Below are positions 57,091 to 64,000 of a DNA stretch of 64,000 bases, piece by piece; within the stretch, counting starts at the first letter, position 1, and every line of letters starts with the position of its first letter. The position numbers and the translations under genes are program-made. Origin of the DNA: JBBSAT01 sp046351235. Its GTDB lineage: Bacteria > Myxococcota_A > Polyangia > Polyangiales > Sandaracinaceae. The stretch covers positions 186,001 to 250,000 of the forward strand of contig JAXLYV010000008.1 in the NCBI GenBank assembly GCA_046351235.1. Reading direction: 5' to 3'. The notes under the pieces are model-generated. The model worked only from the letters and a program-made list of their open reading frames with translations, was not told the DNA's origin and did not search any database.

Positions 57091-58053
57091 TCATCCGCGC
57101 AGACGCAGCGCGCCGGGCCGGATCTCGAAGCGCGCGGGCAGGCGCCCCGGCGCTTCTCCGTCCACGTCGAGGAGCACGTGCTCGGCGGGATCGACGGGCT
57201 CGGCCACGACGACCTTGCCGCGCGTGTAGGTCACGCCGCGCTTGCCGAGCAGCGTGCCGGCGTAGAGATGCGGCGCGAGGCGCAGCTGCTGGGCGAAGTC
57301 GACGTTCTCGAGGCCGACGATGTCGAAGAGCCCGTCGTCGAGCTCGGCGCGCGGCGCGATCTGCATGCCGCCACCGAAGAAGCGCCCGTTGGCGACCGCG
57401 AGGTTGGCGATCGAGGTCTCGCGCGGGAGCTCGCCGTCCACGGTGATGCGCACGCGCTGGCTCTCGTAGCGCGCGGCCGCGCGCAGCGAGCCGACGAAGA
57501 AGGCGGCGCCGCCGCCCATCCACTTGGGCGCGTCGTTCACGAGGCGATCGACGAGGCCGCCGAGGCCGAAGCTGGCGATGTTGAGGAACGCGCGCCCGCG
57601 CTTCTGGCCGTCGTTGCCGACGAGCTCGAGCCAGCCGACGTCGACGGGGCGCGCCGTGCTGGCGATCAAGCGATCGACGAGCGCCTCGATCGCGGCATCG
57701 CTGCCGCTCGCGTTCGTCGCGGCGAGCGTCTTGCGGAAGTCGCCCCCCGTGCCGCACGAGATCGGACCGAGCCACGCCTGCGTGGGAACGAGCGAGCCGT
57801 CCGGGCGGAAGAAGCCGTTCGTCGCCTCGCTGAGCGTGCCGTCGCCGCCCACCACCGCGATGCCCTCGGCGCCCTTCTCGAGCGCCTCGCGCACGATCGT
57901 GGTCGCGTCCCCCGCCCGCTCGGTGAGCGCCAGCCGGTAGTCGAGCTTGCGCGCACGCATCGCGCGCTCGAGCGCAGGGAGGCGCCGTTCCGCCCGGCCT
58001 GCACCGGCGCGCGGGTTGACGACGAGGACGAAAGAAGAAGGTATGGCGCTCAC
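57091..58053 (-). CDS. diacylglycerol kinase-like (YegS/DagK) lipid kinase
   Basis: Lipid kinase of 320 residues. The ATP-binding motif VVNPRAGAGRAERRLPALE and the GGDGTLSEATNGFF signature (residues about 70-83) define the DAGK catalytic domain, followed by CGTGGDFRKTLA. The C-terminal beta domain (ESQRVRITVDGELPRETS; LDDGLFDIVGLENV) matches the YegS/DgkB group. The likely role is phosphorylation of diacylglycerol or another lipid to recycle membrane lipids. GTG at 58053 gives the family start (MSAIPSSFVLVVNPRAG); no ATG is nearby. Upstream of lnt in the same direction. Confidence 0.87.
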   Translation of the reverse strand: MSAIPSSFVLVVNPRAGAGRAERRLPALERAMRARKLDYRLALTERAGDATTIVREALEKGAEGIAVVGGDGTLSEATNGFFRPDGSLVPTQAWLGPISCGTGGDFRKTLAATNASGSDAAIEALVDRLIASTARPVDVGWLELVGNDGQKRGRAFLNIASFGLGGLVDRLVNDAPKWMGGGAAFFVGSLRAAARYESQRVRITVDGELPRETSIANLAVANGRFFGGGMQIAPRAELDDGLFDIVGLENVDFAQQLRLAPHLYAGTLLGKRGVTYTRGKVVVAEPVDPAEHVLLDVDGEAPGRLPARFEIRPGALRLRG

Positions 58054-58230
58054 GCGGACCGTCCGATGGGCTCGTTGGCACGGATTTAGTCGGCCGCGCG
58101 ACGGGAAAAGCAAGCGTTTGGTGGAAGCCCCCCGCGGCCCGCGGTACCATCCTCGTCCTTCGCGCGCAGCGGCTGCGCGCGCCTTGCCCGACCTCGGCAG
58201 AACGAGGCGGAGAGCAGAGGCAACCACACG

Positions 58231-61137
58231 ATGTCTCAGGATTTTGGCGTCAATCAGGGTCTCGTCGAGGAGCTCTACCTCAAGTACCGCGAGAACCCCT
58301 CGGCCGTGCCCGAGAGCTGGCAGCGCTACTTCGACTCGCTCGACGAAGAGCTGGTGCCGCCCCGCAAGAGCTCGGCCGGCCAGATCCCGGCCGCCGCGCG
58401 CACCAGCAACGGCACCACGCCCGCGGGCGTGGTCACGAGCGCGGGCCTGACGACCGTGAGCGGCCTGGCCGCGCCGGCCGCACCGCGCGTCTCGTTCCCC
58501 CCCGGCCCCGAGACGAAGGCCGCGACCGAGCTCCAGGCGCGCGTCTCGGCGATGGTCAACGCGTACCGCGTGCGCGGGCACCTCTTCGCCGATCTCGATC
58601 CGCTCGGCATGCTGCCCAAGCCGCCCTTCGACATCTCGCTCGAGAGCTTCGGCCTCGGCGGCGTCGATCCGAAGACGGTCTTCAACGCGATGGCGCAGCA
58701 GCTGACGCTGGAAGAGATCCAGCGCCGGCTCAGCGAGACCTACTGCAAGTCGATCGGCGTCGAGGTCACGCAGATCGAGGATCCCGAAGAGCGCGACTGG
58801 CTCCAGACGAAGATGGAGTCGATCCTCAACCAGCCGGCGTTCAGCCGGGAAGAGCAGCACTACCTGCTCGCCAAGCTCACCGAGGCCGAGGTCTGGGAGA
58901 CCTTCATCGACAAGGCCTACGTGAAGAAGAAGCGCTTCTCGCTCGAGGGCGGAGACGCGACCGTGCCGCTCTGCGACATCATCGTGGAGAAGGCCGCCGC
59001 GCTCGGGATCGAAGAGGTCGTCGTCGGCATGGCGCACCGCGGGCGCCTGAACGTCCTCGTGAACGTGATGGGGCTGCCGGCCGGCGACCTCTTCTCCATC
59101 TTCGACGACTTCGAGGCCGAGCGCATGAAGGGGCGCGGCGACGTGAAGTACCACCTCGGGTACTCCACCGACCGCGTGATCGGCGGCAAGAACGTCCACC
59201 TCACGCTCTCGTTCAACCCGAGCCACCTCGAGTTCGTGAACCCGGTCGTCGAGGGCCGCGTGCGCGCCAAGCAAGAGCGCCGCGGCGACAGCGCCCGCAA
59301 GCGCGTGCTGCCCCTGCTCATCCACGGCGATGCGGCCTTCATCGGCCAGGGCGTCGTCGCCGAGACGATCAACCTCGCCTACCTCAACGGCTACTCGACG
59401 GGCGGCACGGTCCACGTCGTGATCAACAACCAGATCGGCTACACGACGCCGGTCGAGGACGCGCGCAGCACGCGCTACTGCACGGATCTCATCCGCATGC
59501 TGCGCTGCCCGGTCTTCCACGTGAACGGCGACGACGCGGAGGCGGTCGCGCACGTGGCGCGCCTCGCGGCCGAGTACCGCCAGCGCTACGCGAAGGACGT
59601 CTGCATCGACCTCTACTGCTACCGCAAGTACGGCCACAACGAGGGCGACGAGCCGCGCTTCACGAACCCGCTCATGTACCAGCGGATCGACGCGAAGGAG
59701 ACGCCGCGCAAGATCTACGCGAAGAAGCTCGTCGCGGCGGGCCGCGCGACCGAGGCCGAGGTGGAGGCGCTGCTCGTGGATCGCCGCGAGCGCCTCGTGC
59801 GCGCGCAGGACGAGGTGCGCAAGAGCAAGCACCGCTACGAGCCGAGCGCCGGCACGGGCGTCTGGCAGGGCTTCGTGGGTGGGCCGGAGCTCGGCGTGCC
59901 CGACGCCAAGACCGCCGTCGACAAGGACACGCTCGTGGCGATCGCGAAGTCGCTCGCGACGCTGCCGAGCGGGTTCGCGCCGATGCGCCAGATCCAGGCG
60001 CGCTGCGACGAGTACGTGGCGGCCGCGAGCGGCAAGACCCTCAAGTGGGGCATCGCCGAGAACCTCGCCTACGCCTCGATGCTCCTCGAAGGGCACCCGG
60101 TGCGCCTCACCGGCCAGGACTCGCAGCGCGGCACGTTCGGCCATCGCCACTCGGTCGTCCACGACACGAAGACGGGCGAGAAGTACATGCCGCTCAAGAA
60201 CGTCGGGCGCCTGCTGAGCCGCACGCAGGCGGGGATCGAGATCTACGACTCGGCGCTCAGCGAGCAGGGCGTGCTCGGCTACGAGTGGGGCTACTCGCTC
60301 GATCGGCCCGAGGGCCTCGTGATCTGGGAAGCGCAGTTCGGCGACTTCGCCAACGGCGCGCAGGTCATCATCGACCAGTTCATCGTCAGCTCCGAAGACA
60401 AGTGGCACCGGCTGAGCGGCCTCGTGATGCTCTTGCCGCACGGCTTCGAGGGCGGCGGCCCCGAGCACTCGAGCGCGCGCCTCGAGCGCTTCCTCGCGCT
60501 CGCCGCCGAGGACAACATCCAGGTCGTGAACCTCACGACGGCCGCGCAGATCTTCCACGCGCTGCGCCGCCAGGTGAAGCGCCAGTGGCGCAAGCCCCTC
60601 GTCGTGATGTCGCCGAAGAGCTTGTTCCGCAGCGAGGACGCGGCGTGCACGCTCGACGACCTCGCGAACGGCGAGTTCCAGCGCATCATCGCCGACAAGG
60701 AGATCGCGCCGAAGAAGGCCAAGCGCGTGATCGCGTGCAGCGGCAAGGTCTACTACGAGCTCGCCGCGAAGCGGAAGGCCGAGGGCCGCGACGACGTGGC
60801 CATCGTGCGCTTCGAGCAGCTCTACCCGCTGCGCACCGAGGAGATCCGCGAGGTGTTCTCGGCCTACGCCGACGGCACCGACCTCGTGTGGTGCCAGGAA
60901 GAGCCGTGGAACAGCGGCGCGTGGTTCTTCATCAACGCGCGCCTGCCCGCGATCCTCGAGAACCGGCTGCCGCTCCGCTGCGTCTCGCGCGTCGAGAGCG
61001 CGAGCCCGGCCACCGGCTCGGAAGAGGCGCACAAGCTCGAGCAGCACCAGCTCATCGACGAGGCCTTCGCGCCCGCGCCGGAGTCGGCGCGCAAGAGCCA
61101 GCGCCCCAGCGCGCGCCCGCGCGCGAACGGGAACTGA
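58231..61137 (+). CDS. sucA: 2-oxoglutarate dehydrogenase E1 component
   Basis: Thiamine-diphosphate enzyme, E1 of 2-oxoglutarate dehydrogenase, 968 residues. The N-terminal E2-binding segment SQDFGVNQGLVEELYLKYRENP is followed by a Pro/Ala linker. The ThDP region includes GMAHRGRLNVLVNVMG, YCYRKYGHNEGDEPRF and NNQIGYTTPVEDARSTRY. The C-terminal transketolase-like part includes GQDSQRGTFGHRHSVVHD, LSEQGVLGYEWGYSL and MLLPHGFEGGGPEHSSARLERFL. It is cytosolic. Ribosome-binding AGAGG lies upstream of ATG 58231. There is no sucB (E2) next to it: the hsp20 gene follows convergently, so E2 must be encoded elsewhere. Confidence 0.97.
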   Translation: MSQDFGVNQGLVEELYLKYRENPSAVPESWQRYFDSLDEELVPPRKSSAGQIPAAARTSNGTTPAGVVTSAGLTTVSGLAAPAAPRVSFPPGPETKAATELQARVSAMVNAYRVRGHLFADLDPLGMLPKPPFDISLESFGLGGVDPKTVFNAMAQQLTLEEIQRRLSETYCKSIGVEVTQIEDPEERDWLQTKMESILNQPAFSREEQHYLLAKLTEAEVWETFIDKAYVKKKRFSLEGGDATVPLCDIIVEKAAALGIEEVVVGMAHRGRLNVLVNVMGLPAGDLFSIFDDFEAERMKGRGDVKYHLGYSTDRVIGGKNVHLTLSFNPSHLEFVNPVVEGRVRAKQERRGDSARKRVLPLLIHGDAAFIGQGVVAETINLAYLNGYSTGGTVHVVINNQIGYTTPVEDARSTRYCTDLIRMLRCPVFHVNGDDAEAVAHVARLAAEYRQRYAKDVCIDLYCYRKYGHNEGDEPRFTNPLMYQRIDAKETPRKIYAKKLVAAGRATEAEVEALLVDRRERLVRAQDEVRKSKHRYEPSAGTGVWQGFVGGPELGVPDAKTAVDKDTLVAIAKSLATLPSGFAPMRQIQARCDEYVAAASGKTLKWGIAENLAYASMLLEGHPVRLTGQDSQRGTFGHRHSVVHDTKTGEKYMPLKNVGRLLSRTQAGIEIYDSALSEQGVLGYEWGYSLDRPEGLVIWEAQFGDFANGAQVIIDQFIVSSEDKWHRLSGLVMLLPHGFEGGGPEHSSARLERFLALAAEDNIQVVNLTTAAQIFHALRRQVKRQWRKPLVVMSPKSLFRSEDAACTLDDLANGEFQRIIADKEIAPKKAKRVIACSGKVYYELAAKRKAEGRDDVAIVRFEQLYPLRTEEIREVFSAYADGTDLVWCQEEPWNSGAWFFINARLPAILENRLPLRCVSRVESASPATGSEEAHKLEQHQLIDEAFAPAPESARKSQRPSARPRANGN

Positions 61138-61171
61138 GGACGGGCGCGCCGAGCGCGCGCCGCCCCCGAGA

Positions 61172-61216
61172 AAACGCGACGAGGCAGGACGAGAGCTCGT
61201 CCTGCCTCGGGCGTTT
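61172..61216. terminator. long bidirectional terminator between sucA and hsp20
   Basis: Fourteen-base perfect stem CGAGGCAGGACGAG (61180-61193) and CTCGTCCTGCCTCG (61196-61209) with loop AG, extended by AAACGC (61172-61177) and GCGTTT (61211-61216). It lies between the convergent sucA and hsp20 genes and can terminate both. Confidence 0.9.
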
Positions 61217-61234
61217 CGGGGGGCGTCGGTCCGC

Positions 61235-61636
61235 TCAGCTCTTGACGGAGATCGAGCGCGGCTTGACCTCGGCCTTCTTCGGGATGCGAACGGTGAGCAC
61301 GCCGTCCTTCAGCTGCGCGTCGATGTGCTCGGCGTCGACGGTGCGCGGCAGCATGAACTGGCGCGTGAAGGAGCCGTAGAAGCGCTCGATGCGGTGGTAG
61401 CCGTCCTTCTTGTCCTCGTTCTCGAGCTTCCGATCGCCGCGGAGCGTGAGGATGTTGTTCTCGACGTCGACCTTCACGTCCTCGTTCTTCACGCCGGGGA
61501 TCTCGGCGCGGACCTGGATGGACTCCTTGTCCTCGAAGATGTCGACGGCCGGCATCCAGCCGTTCGGCTCGAAGGAGCGCGAGACCTCGCGCTGGAAACG
61601 GTTGAGCTCGGCGAAGGGATCGAAGCGGGTCAGCAT
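61235..61636 (-). CDS. small heat-shock protein (Hsp20/alpha-crystallin)
   Basis: Hsp20-family chaperone of 133 residues that holds unfolding proteins. The N-terminus MLTRFDPFAELNRFQREV precedes the alpha-crystallin domain (about residues 30-125): VDIFEDKESIQVRAEIPGVKNEDVKVDV, ILTLRGDRKLENEDKKDGY, ERFYGSFTRQFMLPRTVDAEHIDA, and LTVRIPKK, with the C-terminal I-x-V motif ISVKS. AGGAG ten bases upstream marks the ATG at 61634-61636. Heat-shock regulation is expected. No HrcA/CIRCE-like inverted repeat is visible in the upstream bases I inspected. Confidence 0.95.
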   Translation of the reverse strand: MLTRFDPFAELNRFQREVSRSFEPNGWMPAVDIFEDKESIQVRAEIPGVKNEDVKVDVENNILTLRGDRKLENEDKKDGYHRIERFYGSFTRQFMLPRTVDAEHIDAQLKDGVLTVRIPKKAEVKPRSISVKS

Positions 61637-61884
61637 GGTGGTTCTCCTGAGGGTGCGGGTTCTCGGAAGCGAGAGCCGCTCGCGGGCGAGCGCATCCCTG
61701 CCGCCGTGCGCCCCACCCTGCCCGGATGGCGCGCCCGTCGTGCGTCGGGCCAGCGGAAAAGAAGCCACGGTGCCCCCGGGCCTCTCTCGCCGCTGCTCTC
61801 GTGTCGACGAGCCGAAACTAGGCATCGCCGCGGAGCCGTCAACTCCGTCGCCGTGCCATCGCGGCCACCGATCGGAGATCGCTG

Positions 61885-63093
61885 GTGCGCGTACGCACGC
61901 GCTCCGCTACAACCGGGGTCGTGCAGGGGCGCTCCACCGAGCTTCGGGTCGGCATCTTCGTCACCGTCGCGCTGATCGTCGGCTTCATCGTCGTCTTCGC
62001 GCTCGGAAGCCGCAGCTCGATGTTCGAGTCGCGCAACCACTACACCGCCACGTTCTCCACGGCGTCGGGCCTGCGCCCCGGCTCCCCCGTGCGCATGTCG
62101 GGCATCGACGTCGGCACGGTGGAGACCGTCACGTTCCGCGCCGACGGCCGGGCGCAGGTGCGCTTCGCGGTTCGCGCCACGGAGGCCCACTTCGTCACCG
62201 GCCCGGTCGCGCACCCCGAGGACCCCGCCCACACCGGCGCGAGCATCGCGACGATCGGCAGCAAGGGCCTGCTCGGCGACGGCCTGATCGACATCTCTCC
62301 CGGCACGGGCGAGCCCCTGCCCGACGGCTCCGAGGTCGAGGCCTCGGAGGCGAACGGCATCATGGCCGCGGCCCAGGCGGCGATCTCCGATGCGCGCCCC
62401 GCGATCGAGAACGTCCGCGAGCTCACCGAGACGCTCGCCGACGAGCAGTTCCGCGCCGACGTGCAGGCGATCGCGCACAACATCGCCGAGCTCACGCGCA
62501 TGGTGCGCGAGGACGACGGCACGGTGCACCGCCTGATCAGCGACCCCGAGATGGCCGACCAAGTGCAGAGCACGCTGCGCTCGCTCCAGACCACCTCGAG
62601 CGAGCTCGCCGCCACCGCCCGCAACGTGCGCGCGATCACCGGCGAGATCCGCGACGGCGACGGCACCGTGCACGAGATCATCTACGGCGAGCAGGGCACG
62701 CGCCTCGTGACGAACCTCGCCGACACGGCCGGCGAAGCGGCGACGATCCTGCGCGACGTGCGCACCGGCGACGGCAACGCGCACGAGCTGCTCTACGGCG
62801 ACTCGGCGGGCGATCTGATCTCGAACCTGACGGCGATGAGCGGCGATCTGCGCTCGATCGTGGCCGACATCCGCGCCGGCCGCGGCACGCTCGGCGGCCT
62901 GCTCACCGATCCGTCGATCTACGAGGACGTCCGCCGCATCGTCGGTAACGTGGAGCGCAACGACATCCTGCGCGCGCTGGTGCGCTACTCGCTCCGCGAG
63001 GACGAGCCCCGCGACCCCGCGCCGCGCGTCGAGAGCGGCGTGGTCACGCCCGAGGGCGCCGAGAGCACCGAGCCCTCGAGCCCTGCGCCCTGA
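61885..63093 (+). CDS. mlaD: MlaD-like MCE-domain lipid transport protein
   Basis: MCE-family protein of 402 residues. One transmembrane helix (VGIFVTVALIVGFIVVFALG, about residues 22-41) is followed by the MCE domain (HYTATFSTASGLRPGSPVRMSGIDVGTVETV, then ATIGSKGLLGDGLIDISPG). A long helical tail contains repeated DDGTVHRLI and DGNAHELLY motifs (four approximate copies of D-G-x-x-H/G-x-L-x-x) to residue about 380. This is the standard substrate-binding part of the Mla/MCE phospholipid transporter facing the periplasm. GTG 61885, with GGAG upstream, or GTG 61921 can start it. It is convergent with an MlaF-type ATPase gene. Confidence 0.9.
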   Translation: MRVRTRSATTGVVQGRSTELRVGIFVTVALIVGFIVVFALGSRSSMFESRNHYTATFSTASGLRPGSPVRMSGIDVGTVETVTFRADGRAQVRFAVRATEAHFVTGPVAHPEDPAHTGASIATIGSKGLLGDGLIDISPGTGEPLPDGSEVEASEANGIMAAAQAAISDARPAIENVRELTETLADEQFRADVQAIAHNIAELTRMVREDDGTVHRLISDPEMADQVQSTLRSLQTTSSELAATARNVRAITGEIRDGDGTVHEIIYGEQGTRLVTNLADTAGEAATILRDVRTGDGNAHELLYGDSAGDLISNLTAMSGDLRSIVADIRAGRGTLGGLLTDPSIYEDVRRIVGNVERNDILRALVRYSLREDEPRDPAPRVESGVVTPEGAESTEPSSPAP

Positions 63094-63113
63094 GCCGGCG
63101 CGCGCGGGCGCCG

Positions 63114-63887
63114 TCAGCCGCCGTAGCGGAGCAGCGTGGCGACGTCGTCGTCGGCGGGCGCGTTGCCCTCGATGAAGTCGCGCACGCGTGGATCGTCGGC
63201 GCGGCGGATCTCGTCGGGCGTGCCGGCGTAGATGATGTAGCCCTTGTGGACCATCGCGATGCGGTCGCTGATGTCGAGCGCGCTCGCCATGTCGTGGCTC
63301 ACCACGATGGACGTGACGTCCTTGAGGCGCTTGGTCTCGGTGATCAGGGTGTTCACCTTCTCGGTGCTCACGGGGTCGAGGCCGGTCGTGGGCTCGTCGT
63401 AGAGCAGCACCTCGGGCTCGAGCGCGATCACGCGGGCGAGGGCCACGCGCTTGCGCTGCCCGCCCGATAGCTCCGCGGGCATCATCCGCGTCACGTCGGG
63501 CAGGCCCACGTCGGCGATCGCCCGCCGGACCTTCTCCGTGATCTCTTTCTCGGTCAGGCGGAAGTGCTCGCGCAGGCCGTAGGCGACGTTGTCGCGGACG
63601 CTCAGCGAGTCGAAGAGCGCCGCGCCCTGGAAGAGCATGCCGATGCGCCGCCGCACGCCGGCGTACTCGCGCTCGTGCAGCGTATCGATGCGACGCCCGT
63701 CGAAGGTGATCGTGCCGCCGTCACTGCGGAGCAGGCCGATGAGCAGCTTGAGCATGACGCTCTTGCCCATGCCCGAGCCGCCGATGATCGTGAGCGACTC
63801 GCCCTTGTGGACGTCGAGGTTCAGATCCTCGTACACCACCTTCGGGCCGAAGGCCTTCTTCACGTTGCGGAACTCGATCAGAGCCAC
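63114..63887 (-). CDS. mlaF: MlaF-like ABC transporter ATPase
   Basis: ATP-binding subunit of an Mla-type phospholipid ABC transporter, 257 residues from GTG 63887 (N-terminus MALIEFRNVKKAFG). Walker A is GGSGMGKSVML, the Q-loop is FQGAALFDSLSV, the signature motif is LSGGQRKRVALARV, Walker B is LLYDEPTTGLDPV, and the H-loop is VVSHDMASAL. ALFDSLSVRDNVAYGLREH is characteristic of the MlaF/Mkl branch. A longer in-frame start at 63935 would add 16 non-conserved residues. The permease MlaE is expected just upstream (beyond 64000). Confidence 0.94.
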   Translation of the reverse strand: MALIEFRNVKKAFGPKVVYEDLNLDVHKGESLTIIGGSGMGKSVMLKLLIGLLRSDGGTITFDGRRIDTLHEREYAGVRRRIGMLFQGAALFDSLSVRDNVAYGLREHFRLTEKEITEKVRRAIADVGLPDVTRMMPAELSGGQRKRVALARVIALEPEVLLYDEPTTGLDPVSTEKVNTLITETKRLKDVTSIVVSHDMASALDISDRIAMVHKGYIIYAGTPDEIRRADDPRVRDFIEGNAPADDDVATLLRYGG

Positions 63888-63935
63888 GGTGATCCAGGGG
63901 GCGAGCTTAGCGTTGTTCGCGCTCGCGTCACTCAC

Positions 63936-64000
63936 CGCGTGTGACGGGGGCCCGAGCGGGGCCGAACGGAGCTCGGCGCTGGGGGCGCTCGTGGCGCCCC
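63936..64000. other. window-end stretch upstream of mlaF, with hairpin
   Basis: The final 65 bases precede the mlaF-like gene on its strand and may hold the end of a preceding gene, probably the permease, but no frame can be verified at this length. A GGGGCGC/GCGCCCC stem with TCGTG loop lies at 63982-64000 at the very edge. Confidence 0.3.

Noticed and set aside
58078..61047. Very long open frame on the minus strand opposite sucA
   Set aside because: It is antisense to a clear sucA, has Arg/Ala/His/Leu-biased composition and no motif; it is a by-product of high GC.

Overview
The window is very GC-rich, densely coded on both strands and looks like a chromosomal segment of a myxobacterium (Myxococcota, probably Polyangiales, Sandaracinus-like). 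This placement is inference. It rests on many lipoproteins with Asp/Gly/Ala/Pro-rich linkers, a Ser/Thr protein kinase with a DWG motif, an MglA-type small GTPase, a CFI-box C-terminal protein, a DnaK paralog and GC-driven long antisense frames. I see no rRNA, tRNA, CRISPR array, prophage or insertion sequence.

Layout. 1-8.1 kb: a partial beta-ketoacyl synthase, a dnaK paralog, a divergent carbonic anhydrase/NhaR-type regulator pair, fabH, a DUF697 GTPase-like protein and a short-chain dehydrogenase. 8.1-8.8 kb: a VapBC-like toxin-antitoxin pair whose PIN toxin is frameshifted at a run of eight C. 8.8-15.3 kb: a methyl-accepting protein, an outer-membrane-type protein, a lipoprotein coupled to an HbpS/GlcG protein, a strongly folding intergenic element, a HEAT-repeat protein and an SRPBCC protein. 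15.3-24.8 kb: a Ser/Thr kinase, a TAXI binding protein coupled to mutY, an acetyltransferase, an EthD-like protein and two secreted Cys-containing proteins. 24.8-32 kb: xthA, two membrane proteins, two single-span microproteins, a metallophosphoesterase, a His-rich lipoprotein, an acetyltransferase and class I fumarase. 32-42.6 kb: a MerR regulator coupled to a surface esterase and preceded by a large palindrome, trpS, a second esterase, and the beta-oxidation genes for thiolase and FadN, the latter behind a candidate 35-residue leader ORF. 42.7-52 kb: a thioredoxin-like lipoprotein, a ferritin-like protein, a two-component system, an MglA-like protein with altered switch residues, a Gcr-type membrane protein and a WXXGXW protein. 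52-64 kb: uncharacterised membrane and lipoproteins, lnt, a diacylglycerol kinase-like protein, sucA, hsp20, and convergent mlaD/mlaF.

Functional themes. Lipid metabolism and envelope biogenesis recur: KAS, FabH, thiolase, FadN, Lnt, DGK and the MCE/Mla components. Two exported esterases sit close to the thiolase and could supply it with acyl substrates, though this is only a positional inference. Central carbon enzymes (fumarase, 2-oxoglutarate dehydrogenase E1) stand alone rather than in TCA operons. Many adjacent genes share ATGA or GTGA stop-start overlaps, so translational coupling is common here. Intergenic regions between convergent genes usually carry strong hairpins that look like bidirectional terminators.

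I do not find an obvious new defence or biosynthetic system. The most unusual items are the fadN leader ORF, the switch-defective MglA paralog, the frameshifted PIN toxin, the twin microproteins, the MerR-locus palindrome and the folding element near 13.6 kb.
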